In this document: piece by piece, positions 23,019 to 33,486 of the stretch
How the letters are laid out: every line of letters starts with the position of its first letter
How positions within the stretch are numbered: the stretch's first letter is position 1
Source of the DNA: Carettochelys insculpta
Lineage: Eukaryota; Chordata; Testudines; Carettochelyidae
Reading direction: 5' to 3'
DNA: 64,000 nucleotides
Assembly (NCBI RefSeq): GCF_033958435.1
Contig: NC_134145.1
Coordinates: forward strand, 42,001,501-42,065,500
Program-made: the position numbers and the translations under genes
Notes under the pieces: model-generated
Seen by the model: the letters and a program-made list of their open reading frames with translations, nothing else
The model's database searches: none
What the model was told of the DNA's origin: nothing

Positions 23019-23254
23019 AAGGTTGGGCGGTCATCTGTAGGAGAGAACAGGCCTGTCACCTAGGGCCTTCTGGAGTGTGGCATCCTGATTAAGGATAGGT
23101 TGTAGGTCTTTAATAATGCATTGCAGTGGTTTGAGTGGGGGGCTGTATGTAATGACTAGTGGTGTTCTGTTCTTGGCTTTTTTGATCCTATCTTGGAATA
23201 TCTGGTCTCTGGGTATTCTTCTGGCCCTGTTGAGTTTCTTTTTTTTTATTTCTC

Positions 23255-23690
23255 CCCCGTGTCTACACTAGCCCCAAACTTCGAAATGGCCATGCAAATG
23301 GCCATTTCGAAGTTCACTAATGAAGCGCTGAAATACATTTTCAGCACCTCAAAAGCATGCAGGTGGCTGTGGCACTTCGAAATTGACAGGGCTCGCAGCT
23401 GTGCGACTCGTCCAGATGGGGCTCCTTTTCGAAAGGACCTCACCTACTTCAAAGTCCCCTTATTCCTGTGAGCAGATGGGAATAAGGGGATTTCGAAGTA
23501 GGAGGGGTCCTTTCGAAAAGGAGCCCCATCTGGACAATCCGCACGGCAGCGAGCCTCATCAATTTCGAAGTGCCACAGCTGCCCACATGCTAATGAGGCA
23601 CTGAATATGTATTTCAGTGCTTCATTAGTAAACTTCAAAATGGCTATTTGCATGGCCATTTCGAAGTTTGGGGCTAGTGTAGACATAGCC
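23255..23690. mobile_element. palindromic MITE inside the PLE
   Basis: Left end gtgtctacactagcccc and inverted right end ggctatgtctacactagc bound a 436-bp fold-back element. Arms share cttcgaaatggcc, ttcactaatgaagcgctg and ttcgaaaggac blocks around a centre near 23473 (aggaataaggggatttcg). Flanking triplets CTC and CTG differ by one base. It belongs to the family also present at 50418, 51213 and 53614, and it inserted into an already resident PLE. Confidence 0.8.
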
Positions 23691-23755
23691 CTGGTGGGTA
23701 ATTCAAGTTAATGAATTGTGGATGGGCTATCCAGGCAGTTGTTGAATGTTTTTTA

Positions 23756-25350
23756 GTATGGCCACATGCTGCCAGATGATAACCTCGTGTACCCGCAATC
23801 TCTTCTTCCAGCTCCAGAGATGGTGTGACAACAGCAATATGAGGGTGGCCCAGCCCTCAGATGGTGATGATCTGGCTGTACGGAAGACAAGGAGGGAGAG
23901 AGAGTCAGTCATTCAGGTAACACAGCCCCTGAGGCTGTACCCCCCACCATGACCAAAGACCAACACCCCTCAAGCTAAGGAACAGGGATGTCCCGGAGCA
24001 AAGGCATGTGCAGCCTGCACAGTGAGCCCTGCCACACAGGGATGCCGAGGTGCCTATGAGACCGTTCTGGCTGCTACCAGCCCTCTCCCCGATTCCAGGA
24101 TTAGTGGCTAAGTGGAGTGTCCAGCCACAAAGGGGTCCCCTCATGGGTGGCAGAGGAGCCAGGCACAGCCTGGCCCTCCATGGTGCCTGTTATCCACCTG
24201 TGGCTGGCACTTCTTCCCAGGTGTAAGTGCTGCTGTGCATGGGCAGGCATGCCTGTGTGCTGGATGCAGCTCCCCTAGAGGTGCCTAGTTCCATGCAAAT
24301 GCCTGTGTGGCTAGCCTGCTTCCAGCTGTGGCAGGTGCTGGGAGGCCCTGCCCCCAGGGCCTGACACTTGTCCGGCCTCCTGTGAGCCTGCCAGAAGAAT
24401 GCCACTCATGTGCTGGGGCTTTCTGCTGGGTCTGGGGGTGTACACTACTACTACCTGCCTGAGCCAGCCAAGCAACTCTCACACCCCACCCTACCTGTGT
24501 CCACCTCCCAGAACTCACCTGAGGAACCCTTCCCAATGTCCAAGGAAGCCTGGGTTGCTAGGGACTGGGTCCAGGGTGATCACAAGGCTGCTGGTCTAAT
24601 CAGGATCCTGCTGATGCCCCTTCTCTGGCTCACCCCCTTCTCCAGCTCATCCTCATGAGCTGTTGCTTCAATGGGGGTGTCACATCCTGAATCCATGCTG
24701 AGACTGGCACAGCTCCCAGTAATAGGGGCAGGCAGTCTGTTCTGTCCCTGAGTGACCTGAGGCATCCCAGACCTGGATGTACCCCTGCCACAGTTCTTTT
24801 ACCATGGACTTGACTTACTCCAGGGTGCAGCAGTGGTGGCCCCATTCAGCTGGTGTCTCAGCCACGTGGCCATACTTGTCTGCATTCTGGCTCCTGGCCC
24901 TGGGGTCTTGCATCATGTCCTTCTCAGTGCATAGACACAGGACGGCCTGGATCTCTGCCCTGGACCATGAAGTGCATGCCTCTTACAGCCCCGGGAAGCT
25001 CTCTGGGACCCCAGGGACTGTCCCTTTGAAGGTCTGGAAGGTCTGGGGAGTCTGTGGCTCCTCCACCTCTGCTCTGGGTGCAGCTCTGAGAATGTCGGAG
25101 ACAGCTGCATGCCACACTGCTGCTCCCATGGTCTCAGCTTTCTGCCAAGGGGTTCCTTGGGCTCCCCGCAGCTTTATGAAAGCCCAGAGGCAGGAAACAT
25201 ACACCATTGGTTGCTGTGGGCAAGGTGTCCAGTGGGGCAGCTGCATGGTGTCCTGGGCTGGGTATATACAGAGACGCCATGCTGGCTGCATCATGCATCT
25301 TCTTTCCTTCTAACGACCTTTAATGTAACTATTGACTGATCTGACAGTTG
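23756..25350 (-). mobile_element. decayed Harbinger-type transposon region
   Basis: A GC-rich block with no long homologous frame except the Myb relic at 24690-24968 (minus strand). Composition and the Myb relic suggest an old Harbinger element of a lineage diverged from the 7.5 kb copy. Ends were not identified; the right edge is placed where GC content drops at about 25310-25350. Confidence 0.45.
24690..24968 (-). pseudogene. decayed Harbinger Myb/SANT-like domain
   Basis: One minus-strand frame reads WSRAEIQAVL near the start, then NADKYGHVAET, a stop codon, VKSMVKELWQGYIQVWDASG and CPYYWELCQS. This aligns along its length with the Myb-like domain of the 7.5 kb transposon (NADAFAQLAEG, VRSKVKELRQGYAWAQDAAG, FPFYRELRAI). 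The opening Trp of the Myb domain, missing in the 7.5 kb copy, is present here. The internal stop makes it a relic. Confidence 0.7.
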
Positions 25351-28300
25351 ATCTATACAGAAAATAAATGACCCCCAATAATGTCTGTCTTTTTTCCCAA
25401 AAACTCTTTGACAAGGCATGTATGTTTCTTTTAATATTATCATTTTGACAAGAATAGTTATGCAGATATTTTCTCTTCTTTAAGCTCCAACTGAAATCTG
25501 AAACTTAGCTTTCTGCTCAATCTTTGGTGTTATTACTGAATGTCTTCAACACAGTCTTCGTTATAATTTAGAAGGTGAAGAGATTTTTCTCCTTGATCTG
25601 TAAATATGTTTCCTTTCCTCTTTGCATCTCTTACTATGGTTTAAATTTAAATTTTAGAATCTGACATAGCTGAGTTGCCCCTGGAGAGCAAATTGTGATT
25701 CACAAAGCTGCCCTCTTCCTCTGAAGAAGATGTGAAAAGCTGCTCTATCCCTTCTTACGGAACAGTTTACTGGCTGCTGTGCACCCCACCATCTACTCCA
25801 GTCAGTGAGCATGGAAGGTGAAACCACTCTGGATCCTCTTTCCGCACACTAGTTTGAAGTACAGCATGTTAGGTGATTGTTTCCTTAGTCTGAGTTACAT
25901 GAGTGGGGAACTAGCAAAGACTTTGCTTCCCCTGACACCCCAGGGAGACAGAGGACAGTGGCAATCTTGCCTTCTGCATCAAATGGAAAAGCACCTCTTA
26001 CACAAAAATATTTGTGTGTCTGGTCACCCACTTTCTGACGTCGGATCATTCTAGCATCACGCAGGTTTTTTACTGTTGTACAACTGGTAGATTTGTGTAA
26101 GAATCCGTTAACTTCAAGAGGGTTTCTTGGTCTTTGTTTGTCCTGTATTATTATTCTCTTCCTCTGTTTTTCATCTCTGCTCTATACAGAATGAAAATTA
26201 ATGAGAGATTGACTTTTACTAAGATGGGGTCTGTGCTTCAGGGAAGAAGATTGTATTCAGATAGTACAGTGCGGTGAATCACAGCACAGGGAGCACCTGG
26301 ATTTGAATCAAGGATCTCTTGCTCTGCAGTGATGGGGCCCAATATTAGTCCCTGACGAGAGGAAAGCCATGCTTGAAAACTGCCTTTCTCTGGACAAGTG
26401 CTCCTTCTATGATAGGAACAAATAGGGGGTTTGTATTGGTGACGTTTAATTTCATCCTGAGGTTTGGTACCTTGCTGAGTCTTGAATTTCCATCTCATAA
26501 AATTTCTGATCTCTCTGGTTGAGCCAGGAATAGCAGGTATTCCCCTCATCCCAATATTTTAACTATTCTGCTTCCAAGCCTGATCAGACCATCCAGATCT
26601 GCGAAAAAGGAAAATCAACTAATAGGAAACCAAATCTGTTCCAAATATGGGGGCTGAGATCTTCTAAATTCTTCACAGGTTAAATAAAGAGGAATAAGGA
26701 CAATAGATGTGCAAATTGTTGTGAATATTATTTATTATAGTGATGTTGAAATAATAAATTATGTTAAAGTTAATAAGGCTCAACATCTGTATGCTTTGGT
26801 TATTCCTTTAGTGCAAGTATATTAGTGACAACCTAAATGTTTCAAAGAAACTCATATTTTTTGGTGATGGGTCAAGAATGTGAGGGTGAGGGAAAAATGT
26901 TACATTGTTATCCAATCCAATTCTTCTCTTCCACCACTACTAACAAATTCCAGGGTCTTGAGATAATATGAAAAGCCCCAGAACATTGTTTTATTGTCCT
27001 ACATTAAACTTCAGAGTAGCAAACTAATGAAAACTAGGGCTCTCTACATCATGCAAGACTGGGCCAGATTCTCAGCTGTTGTAAACCAGCATAGTTCTGT
27101 TGAAGTCAGTGGTTTTGGTTTTGAGGTTTGGTGTGAAGAAAATGCTTAAGATATATGGCCGAGGTAGGGTGCATATGTTGGACAAATTTGTTTTGGACCC
27201 ACAACTGTCTGATTCAGCCATACTCATCATATTAGGAAACAAAACATGTATCAGATGAGACTTAGACTTTCTAAGTTTTCTCTGAGCCATACTACTTGGA
27301 GGGTTCTACACCTTGGCTGGTCTTTTAGGAGCTGGCTCCTAAACAGAAGACCCTAGGCTCAAATATGAGCAGTCTTTGGGGCAGGGTTAAGCACTGGAAT
27401 AATATAAGAAGGATTGTGGTGGCGTCTGTCCTTTTTAAAATCAAGATTGGCTGTTTTTCTAAAATCTGCTCAAGGGTTTATTTTGGGGAAGTTCAATGGC
27501 TATAGGAAGGACACAACAGTCCTCACTACCTTTGGAATCTATGAAAGAGTTCTCACTCATGCACTTATCTCTCACTAATAAATGTAGTATTTAAACCTTA
27601 AACTTTCCCATTACATTTGTCTTTGCGCTGCTAGAGAGATTACTGGTCTCCAGACAATGTTGGAGACTGGCGCTGATCTGAAACTGGACTCAGAATCTAT
27701 TTTTAAATCCTGTTTAAATGTCAATTAATATACATATTGAAAGTATAAAATATGAGACAGAAGTGCAGTTATATGAGAACAAGCTCTTTGTTCTCCTGAT
27801 TTTAATCTTGTCATTCTTTTTAATAGTAGTCTTTCCTGAATTTGTTTGTTGAAAAATTATATATTTTTCAAAGATTTGCACTTTCTACAGGCAATTTTGA
27901 TTTATCAGCACCAGGTTCCCCCATAATTTATCACCTAATTTTCACTTAAACATCATTCATGTCAGTATTGCAGAAAAGGAGATTGTTTCTAGACCCTCCC
28001 CACCCCCATCCCAAAATGATATACCATGAGCATTGAGCCAAGAAATGATATTTTAACATTTCCAACAGAACCCAGTGCGACACTTCTATGGGCAACCCTA
28101 ATCTGGCAAAATTACTGCGCCAGATACTTCAATCTCAGTTTATGATTACAAAATGCACCCTATTCCTGTTAAATGACCACTTCTTCAGTAGATCAGATAA
28201 TTATTGGGCCCAACTTCAAGTGCTGTGTGCCTTCAGGGATGGCATTGGAAGTGGAGAGTTGTCAGGCATGTTCCTGTGATATCGTGGGGGATAGTGCTTT

Positions 28301-28536
28301 TACACATTAGTGTATCTAACAGCTACCATTTGCTGAGGACTCAGATGTGGATTCCTGTGTAGACTGGCATGCCATGTTCTATGAGAAATGTCAGAAATTT
28401 CAGAGAAATTTCAGAAAGTTACTGGTAAACACCATAGTCTGTTAATTATTGCAATGATTATTTTCTTTCCACTTAACTGCCTTGTAGTTAGGATAATACT
28501 GGTGTAGTTATCTTCCTCCTGAGTTCAGTTTGTATG
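25351..28536. other. unassigned DNA
   Basis: About 3.2 kb without a recognisable transposon end or gene. A 103-codon minus-strand frame at 26238-26549 is noted among the findings. A gccagattctcagctgt block at 27063-27080 resembles a common amniote interspersed fragment. Confidence 0.35.
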
Positions 28537-29186
28537 TCATAGAATCATAGAATCATACGGCTGGAAGGGACCTCAGGAGATCATCTAATCCAGCCCCCTG
28601 CTTCAAGCAGGATCAACCCCAACTAAGTCATCCCAGACAGTACCTTGTCAAGCTGGGACTTAAAAACCTCTAGGGATGGAGAATCTACCACATCTCCAGC
28701 AACACATTCCAGTGCTTCACCACTCTCTTGGTGAAGTAGTTTTTCCTAACATCCAACCTACACCTCTCCTGCTTTAGCCATTACTCCTTGTTCTGCCATC
28801 TGACACCACTGAGAACAGTTTCTCACCCTCCTCTTTAGAGCTCCCCTTCAGAAGCTGAAGGCTGCCATTAAATCACCTCTAAGTCTTCTCTTCTGTAAAC
28901 TAAACAAGCCCAAATCCCTAAGCCTATCCTCATAGGTCTTGTGCTCCAGCCCCTTAATCATTTTTGTTGTCCTCCACTGAACCTGCTCCAGCACATATAC
29001 ATCCTTTTCATACTGGGAAGCCCAACATTGGACACAATATTCCATATGTGGCCTCACCAGTGCTGAATAGAGGGGAACAACCACTTCGGTAGATCAGCTC
29101 AAAATGTTCTTCCTAATGCACCCTAGTATGCCATTAGCCTTCTTAGCTACAAGGGCACACTGTTTCCTCATATCCAACCTTTCATC
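28537..29186 (-). mobile_element. CR1 LINE 3' end, 5'-truncated
   Basis: The 3' terminus (tcatagaatcatagaatcat on the plus strand) is the CR1 short terminal repeat. It is followed by the standard 3' UTR (ctggaagggacctcaggaga) and the C-terminal coding region. The minus-strand frame 29084-28848 encodes [19 protein letters not shown], then [14 protein letters not shown] and [15 protein letters not shown], the conserved C-terminal part of CR1 ORF2. It lacks the RT core and is truncated at about 29186, where a SINE follows. Confidence 0.85.
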
Positions 29187-29389
29187 CACCATAGAAACAA
29201 GAACTAGAAGGGACCTAGAGGTCATGGAGTCCAATCCCTGCACTCACCTCAGGACCTATCACCATCCTTGGAATTTTTGGTTTTTTAAGCTCTATTTGCC
29301 CCACATCCTTAAATGGCCCTCTCAAGGGCTGACCTCACACCCCTGAGCTTAGGAGACCAATACTCTAACCACTGAGCTATACCTCCCCA
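29187..29389 (-). mobile_element. tRNA-derived SINE, near full length
   Basis: On the minus strand the element starts near 29389 with ggggaggtatagctcagtgg (A box at about 29379-29362), has a B-box-like gtgaggtcagccc near 29340-29328 and ends with gtccaatccctg-like and ctaggtcccttctagttc blocks that match CR1 3' tails. This is the turtle polIII SINE layout. It abuts the truncated 5' end of the CR1 copy. Confidence 0.75.
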
Positions 29390-31464
29390 TTCATTCCTGT
29401 TACACATTACACATTCAGTTTCTGAGAAGGCCAAAATTGGCTAGCCAGGGGGCAATTTTTTCAACAGCACCTGAACAACTTAGGTCCCTAAATAAATATG
29501 AATGGTGCTTCATGTTCAAGGCTTCTGAAACTCAAGTCATTTTAGGAGACTATCTTCAGAGGCTGTAGCCACATAACTTCCACACATATCTAAAGTTTAT
29601 CTGACCCAGTTTGGACTCGGGATCTTATTCCATACATTACCTCATTTGCATAAGTAAAAAGTCTTTTATCCTCGTAAATGAAGATCTTTTTGATAAGCAG
29701 CATTTTACAAGTCTGACCCAGAATAGTTCACCCAGCTCTAGTTAATGGCTAGAATGTGTTTCCAAATCAGTTATTTTCCAGGAGTGCTAATTTCTGATTT
29801 TTAACTTGAGTGGGTGGGTTATTGAGGTATCTGGATGGACTTTGTCTTCACGTGTAAGGTCAGCAGATTTAGAAAGCAAAACGTAAATTGCCATAGCACA
29901 AATTGTGAAATTGTCAAAATTTTCCATCAATTAGAAGTCTTAGCATGTGCTGGGTTGTGGGGCTTTCGATTAATTTCGCATATAACTGATTAAATGTTTG
30001 TGTTCAGATAAATTACAGTGAATATGCACAACACAGGGCCATTTGTGGTAAGAGTCTTTAACGTAAAAGATTACATACTTTGCAGGTTAAGAATGAATCC
30101 CATTGGAATATCTTGTACAATTGGAAACTTATGTTCAAAAACGTCATGCAAAATGAAAAAGATGCATGGCTTAATCTACTTAACCATTAACTGCCTATAG
30201 ATAGATAGATAGATAGATATTATGATTATATATATAATTTCATGTGTACAATCTATTCATGTATGTCCATTTTGTAAACTGAAACAACATCTGAAGGCAG
30301 GAAACAGGAAATTCTCTTATGTATCTGAAGCATTGATTGGTTTTCTTCGTAATCATAGTGGAATCCAACAGATTAAACCCAAGTTGCACACTAGTAATTA
30401 TCAAAGATTCCTTTTTGGTAGAGTATATAAATCTGTCCTCTTTCATTAGTCACACTAATTTCCAATTTCTAGCACTGTCATTCTCTAATATTTGTGTAAG
30501 CTCTTGAGTAAATACTGTATAGTCAATACCCAGAAATATATTACCAAGCCTAGAAAACTAGGAAATCTATTAAAAAAAACTTTAAAAGACACCTATTCAG
30601 CATCTGTTAAACCTTACAATTTTACAGACAACACTTTTAAATGGGATTGTTGATTTATAATGTAAAACAACTGTTTTTAAATTACAAGGACATTCAAAAC
30701 ATCTTGGAAAATCATGTCCACCTGAGTAGAAAGTGAAAAGTTTAAAGTACACTGTACATATTTTAAAATACTTTTCAGAAAACTGTCCTTGTGGCATTGC
30801 ATTTCCTCCAGACGGTCACAATCTAATAGCAATCTATTTGTATTAATTTGTGCAATTATAGCCTTGAACTTCAACAGACTTCCAGGAAGATAGAAGTTCA
30901 TTTGTTTGGATTACAGTATCTATAAATAATGTGGATATTTAGGCCACAAAACCAGTGTTTTAATAAAGAAATTCTGTTTCTTTCACTTCATGTGCCTGAG
31001 CCTGGTTAACATGTTGAGATTTTAATGTGTTATTCTGTTAGAGATGACAATTAATGTTTATTGTAATGACACTACCTTTAATGTCAAGTGCTAATGGGGT
31101 AATATGTTTTCACATTTAAATGTATTTCATTGAAAACATTGCACCAGTAATGGAAGTGTATCAAGTTTTAAGTGGCATACAGAAAAACACCACAACAGTA
31201 GGATCACTTGCCCCCTATCCCTGGTGAACGGTCCTGCCCTCTGATATGCAAACACAATCTGACCCTGCTTTGCTTATAAGACTGGATGAGACTGTGTGCA
31301 TAACCAGTATGGTGCCAGGTGGCACAGGCCCTAACTTTAAAAGTAACTCAGTCATTTCGGACCCTGTATATGATGTTCAACAGGAATTTGGCTCATAAGC
31401 CACTTTTGCAGTTTAAATAAAACTTCCTTTTATTGCCAGACTTGGTTTTGATCTGAGACACTCA
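29390..31464. other. unassigned AT-rich DNA
   Basis: No coding or transposon signature apart from the GATA microsatellite at 30197-30221. Confidence 0.35.
30197..30221 (+). repeat. (ATAG)n microsatellite
   Basis: Five to six uninterrupted ATAG units. Confidence 0.9.
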
Positions 31465-31896
31465 GGCTGCATCAAAACTACGTTCCCCTTTTGGAAGGGG
31501 AATGCAAATGTGGCTGATCAGAAATGCAAATGATGTGCTGATTTATATATCATATGCCTCACTTGCATCATGATGGCCACTCGCAGCTCTGGAAGTGCTG
31601 TTTTTAGGAAAAAAACAAGCAGTGTTGACGGTGTTCATTTGAAAACAAACCTGTTTTTGAAAGAACCCTTCTTCCTGAAAAATATGAGGAAGAAGGGTGA
31701 TTTGAAAGCAGGGTTTCCTTTCAAATGAACCCCGTCTACACTGCTTTTTTTTTTCTGAAACAGCACTTCTGGAAGAGCAAATGGGAGCCATTATGCAAAT
31801 GAGGCATGTGATATGTAAATGAGGGCCTCATTTGCATTTCAGATTGGCCACATTTGCATTCCCCTTCCGAAAGGGGAATGTATTGTAAACGCAGTC
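31465..31896. mobile_element. palindromic MITE with TCA target duplication
   Basis: Left terminus ggctgcatcaaaactacg and inverted right terminus gactgcgtttacaatac bound 432 bp, flanked by TCA on both sides (31462-31464, 31897-31899). Arms pair ccccttttggaagggg, atgcaaatgtggc and aagaacccttcttcc. It belongs with 14662-15071. Confidence 0.75.
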
Positions 31897-31971
31897 TCAG
31901 AGTGTGCATTTTGGTGGGTAGTCCAGCCTTCAAGATGAACTTTTTTGAATCATCTTTACTAATTATCTGCA

Positions 31972-32215
31972 TTGCAGTAGCACTTAGAGGCACTACACAG
32001 GACCAGGCCCCTACTCTGCTTTGCAGTGAACATACACTCAGGAGCAGACAGTCTGTACAATGCAGAATTCACAATCTACACAGGCAAAATGTAGCTGAAG
32101 CACAGAGGAATGAAGTGACTTAGCTAAGTTCCTAGAAAAGGTTGGTATTGGAGCTGAGGACAGATTCCAGGTCTCCTGTGTACCAGTGGAGTATACTAAC
32201 CATTAACCTATGCTG
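31972..32215 (-). mobile_element. MIR-type SINE
   Basis: Ordered blocks tgcagtagcacttagaggc, gtgaacatacactcaggag, cacagaggaatgaagtgac, gagctgaggacagattccag and tactaaccattaacctatgc match the reverse complement of MIR-type SINEs, with the tRNA-like head at the right. Diverged but clearly ordered. Confidence 0.65.
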
Positions 32216-33476
32216 ATGTTATGTTGAATTAAAAAAATAGCATTTTGCCAAAAATAATACCACTGCCACAGCAGATGTTTTGCTAATTCTCAATCAAAAA
32301 TTCCTAGTAATTGCCAAAATATTTATCTCAGTATAACAAATTTCCACAGTATTGAGTCAGGTACAGTGTACATTGAAATCCCATGGTCACCTTAGAGGTT
32401 AATCTAATTACCAGCTGCAGGGTCAGGGAGGGATTTTCCCATGACCTGTCCAATAGGAAAAATTCCATAAGTGGTGCATGATTGAAGTTTCATTGCTCAC
32501 TTTATAGATTTACTCTTGAACACTATTTTGGGACAGCATGTAAGCATGCACTTGGCAAACCCATTGTCTTGTTTGTCTCTCTTCCTCTTTCCTGGGACTT
32601 TCTAATTTTAAATTATCTTTCCTACCCTGTGCTGCTTAACCCTATTCCATTTTCCTCTGCCAAGACTAGATATTTTTGGTTAAATACATTTAAAGGAAAA
32701 GTATCCAGGGTATCCCTTCATAAGTGCCATAGTTTTAAAAAGCAGTATCGTAAGATATGCTCCTACATTGCATTCATACTGCACACACTGACTGGTTCAG
32801 GAAAAATAACTATGTTCACTCCTGGCCATATTTTGAAAAAATAAAACAAGCATAAAAATAACAAAAACAAGAACCAAACATCATAAACCCTGAGAAAAAT
32901 ATCAGCCATATTAGAGTCTTGCAGTTGGTCGTGACAGGTAAGTATTTCTTTCGCATTGAAGACCTCAGTAAATCAAAACAATGGGGCTGATGGCGTGGTA
33001 TAATTGTCTCTGATACGCTGCCATGAGTATTATTTATGGTTGTTTATAAAATATGCTGTCAGAATGGCAAGCTGCCTAGGACCTTAGGACTATTTATGGA
33101 TTTGCCTGCCTTCAGATGGCCTTTACTGTAGCAAATTCAAAAATAAAATAAAACATTCAGCACTGTGCTCTTCAAACAAGCACATTTTCACAAAACAAGA
33201 ATGGTTGCACTCTTTATCCTTTTCTTTTAAACGAGTCCCAGAATCATCATTTATTATAAGAAACATTCACTTTTTATGTACAATTCCCCCCCATGCACCA
33301 GCTATACAAGGTAAAGGGACATACTGATTTATACCATAAGCAGTTCCTTTTAAGGAAATGCAGAAGGAATGTGCTCAATATAAATCAGTAATAACACCGG
33401 ACAGAGGACTAGGATTGTGAAAGTAACCTAAGGGAATTAGATTCCCAGCTCTTATTCAAGGCAGCCAAAGTCTCAC
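32216..33476. other. unassigned AT-rich DNA
   Basis: No repeat or coding signature recognised. Confidence 0.35.
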
Positions 33477-33486
33477 TGAGTAGGAA
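33477..33486. repeat. left copy of 10-bp target duplication (PLE pair)
   Basis: TGAGTAGGAA here is repeated exactly at 36784-36793, directly outside the PLE pair. Confidence 0.75.

Larger units (their letters stand above)
22238..23755 (-). mobile_element. Penelope-like element, 5'-truncated, holding a MITE
   Basis: The 3' end (gcaacagagaggaagccgtg at 22238) is shared with the insertion at 62372. Moving into the element come the terminal module, a 3' UTR, GIY-YIG-coding sequence and linker. The sequence is interrupted by a MITE at 23255-23690 and resumes with ggtgggtaattcaag, which aligns with the expected next PLE block (ggtgagtattgcag at 34440). The copy ends before the reverse transcriptase region. 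Confidence 0.8.

Noticed and set aside
24777..25313. 178-codon plus-strand frame
   Set aside because: It is opposite to, and partly overlaps, the recognisable Myb relic on the minus strand and has no family resemblance.
26270..26345. tRNA-like or primer-binding-site-like segment (gattcaaatcc)
   Set aside because: Only a B-box-like string is present; no A box, acceptor stem or neighbouring LTR supports it.
29328..29389. tRNA gene on the minus strand
   Set aside because: Same reason: a tRNA-derived SINE head, followed by CR1-like 3' sequence.
32482..32844. 120-codon plus-strand frame
   Set aside because: AT-rich chance frame without homology to any family I recognise.
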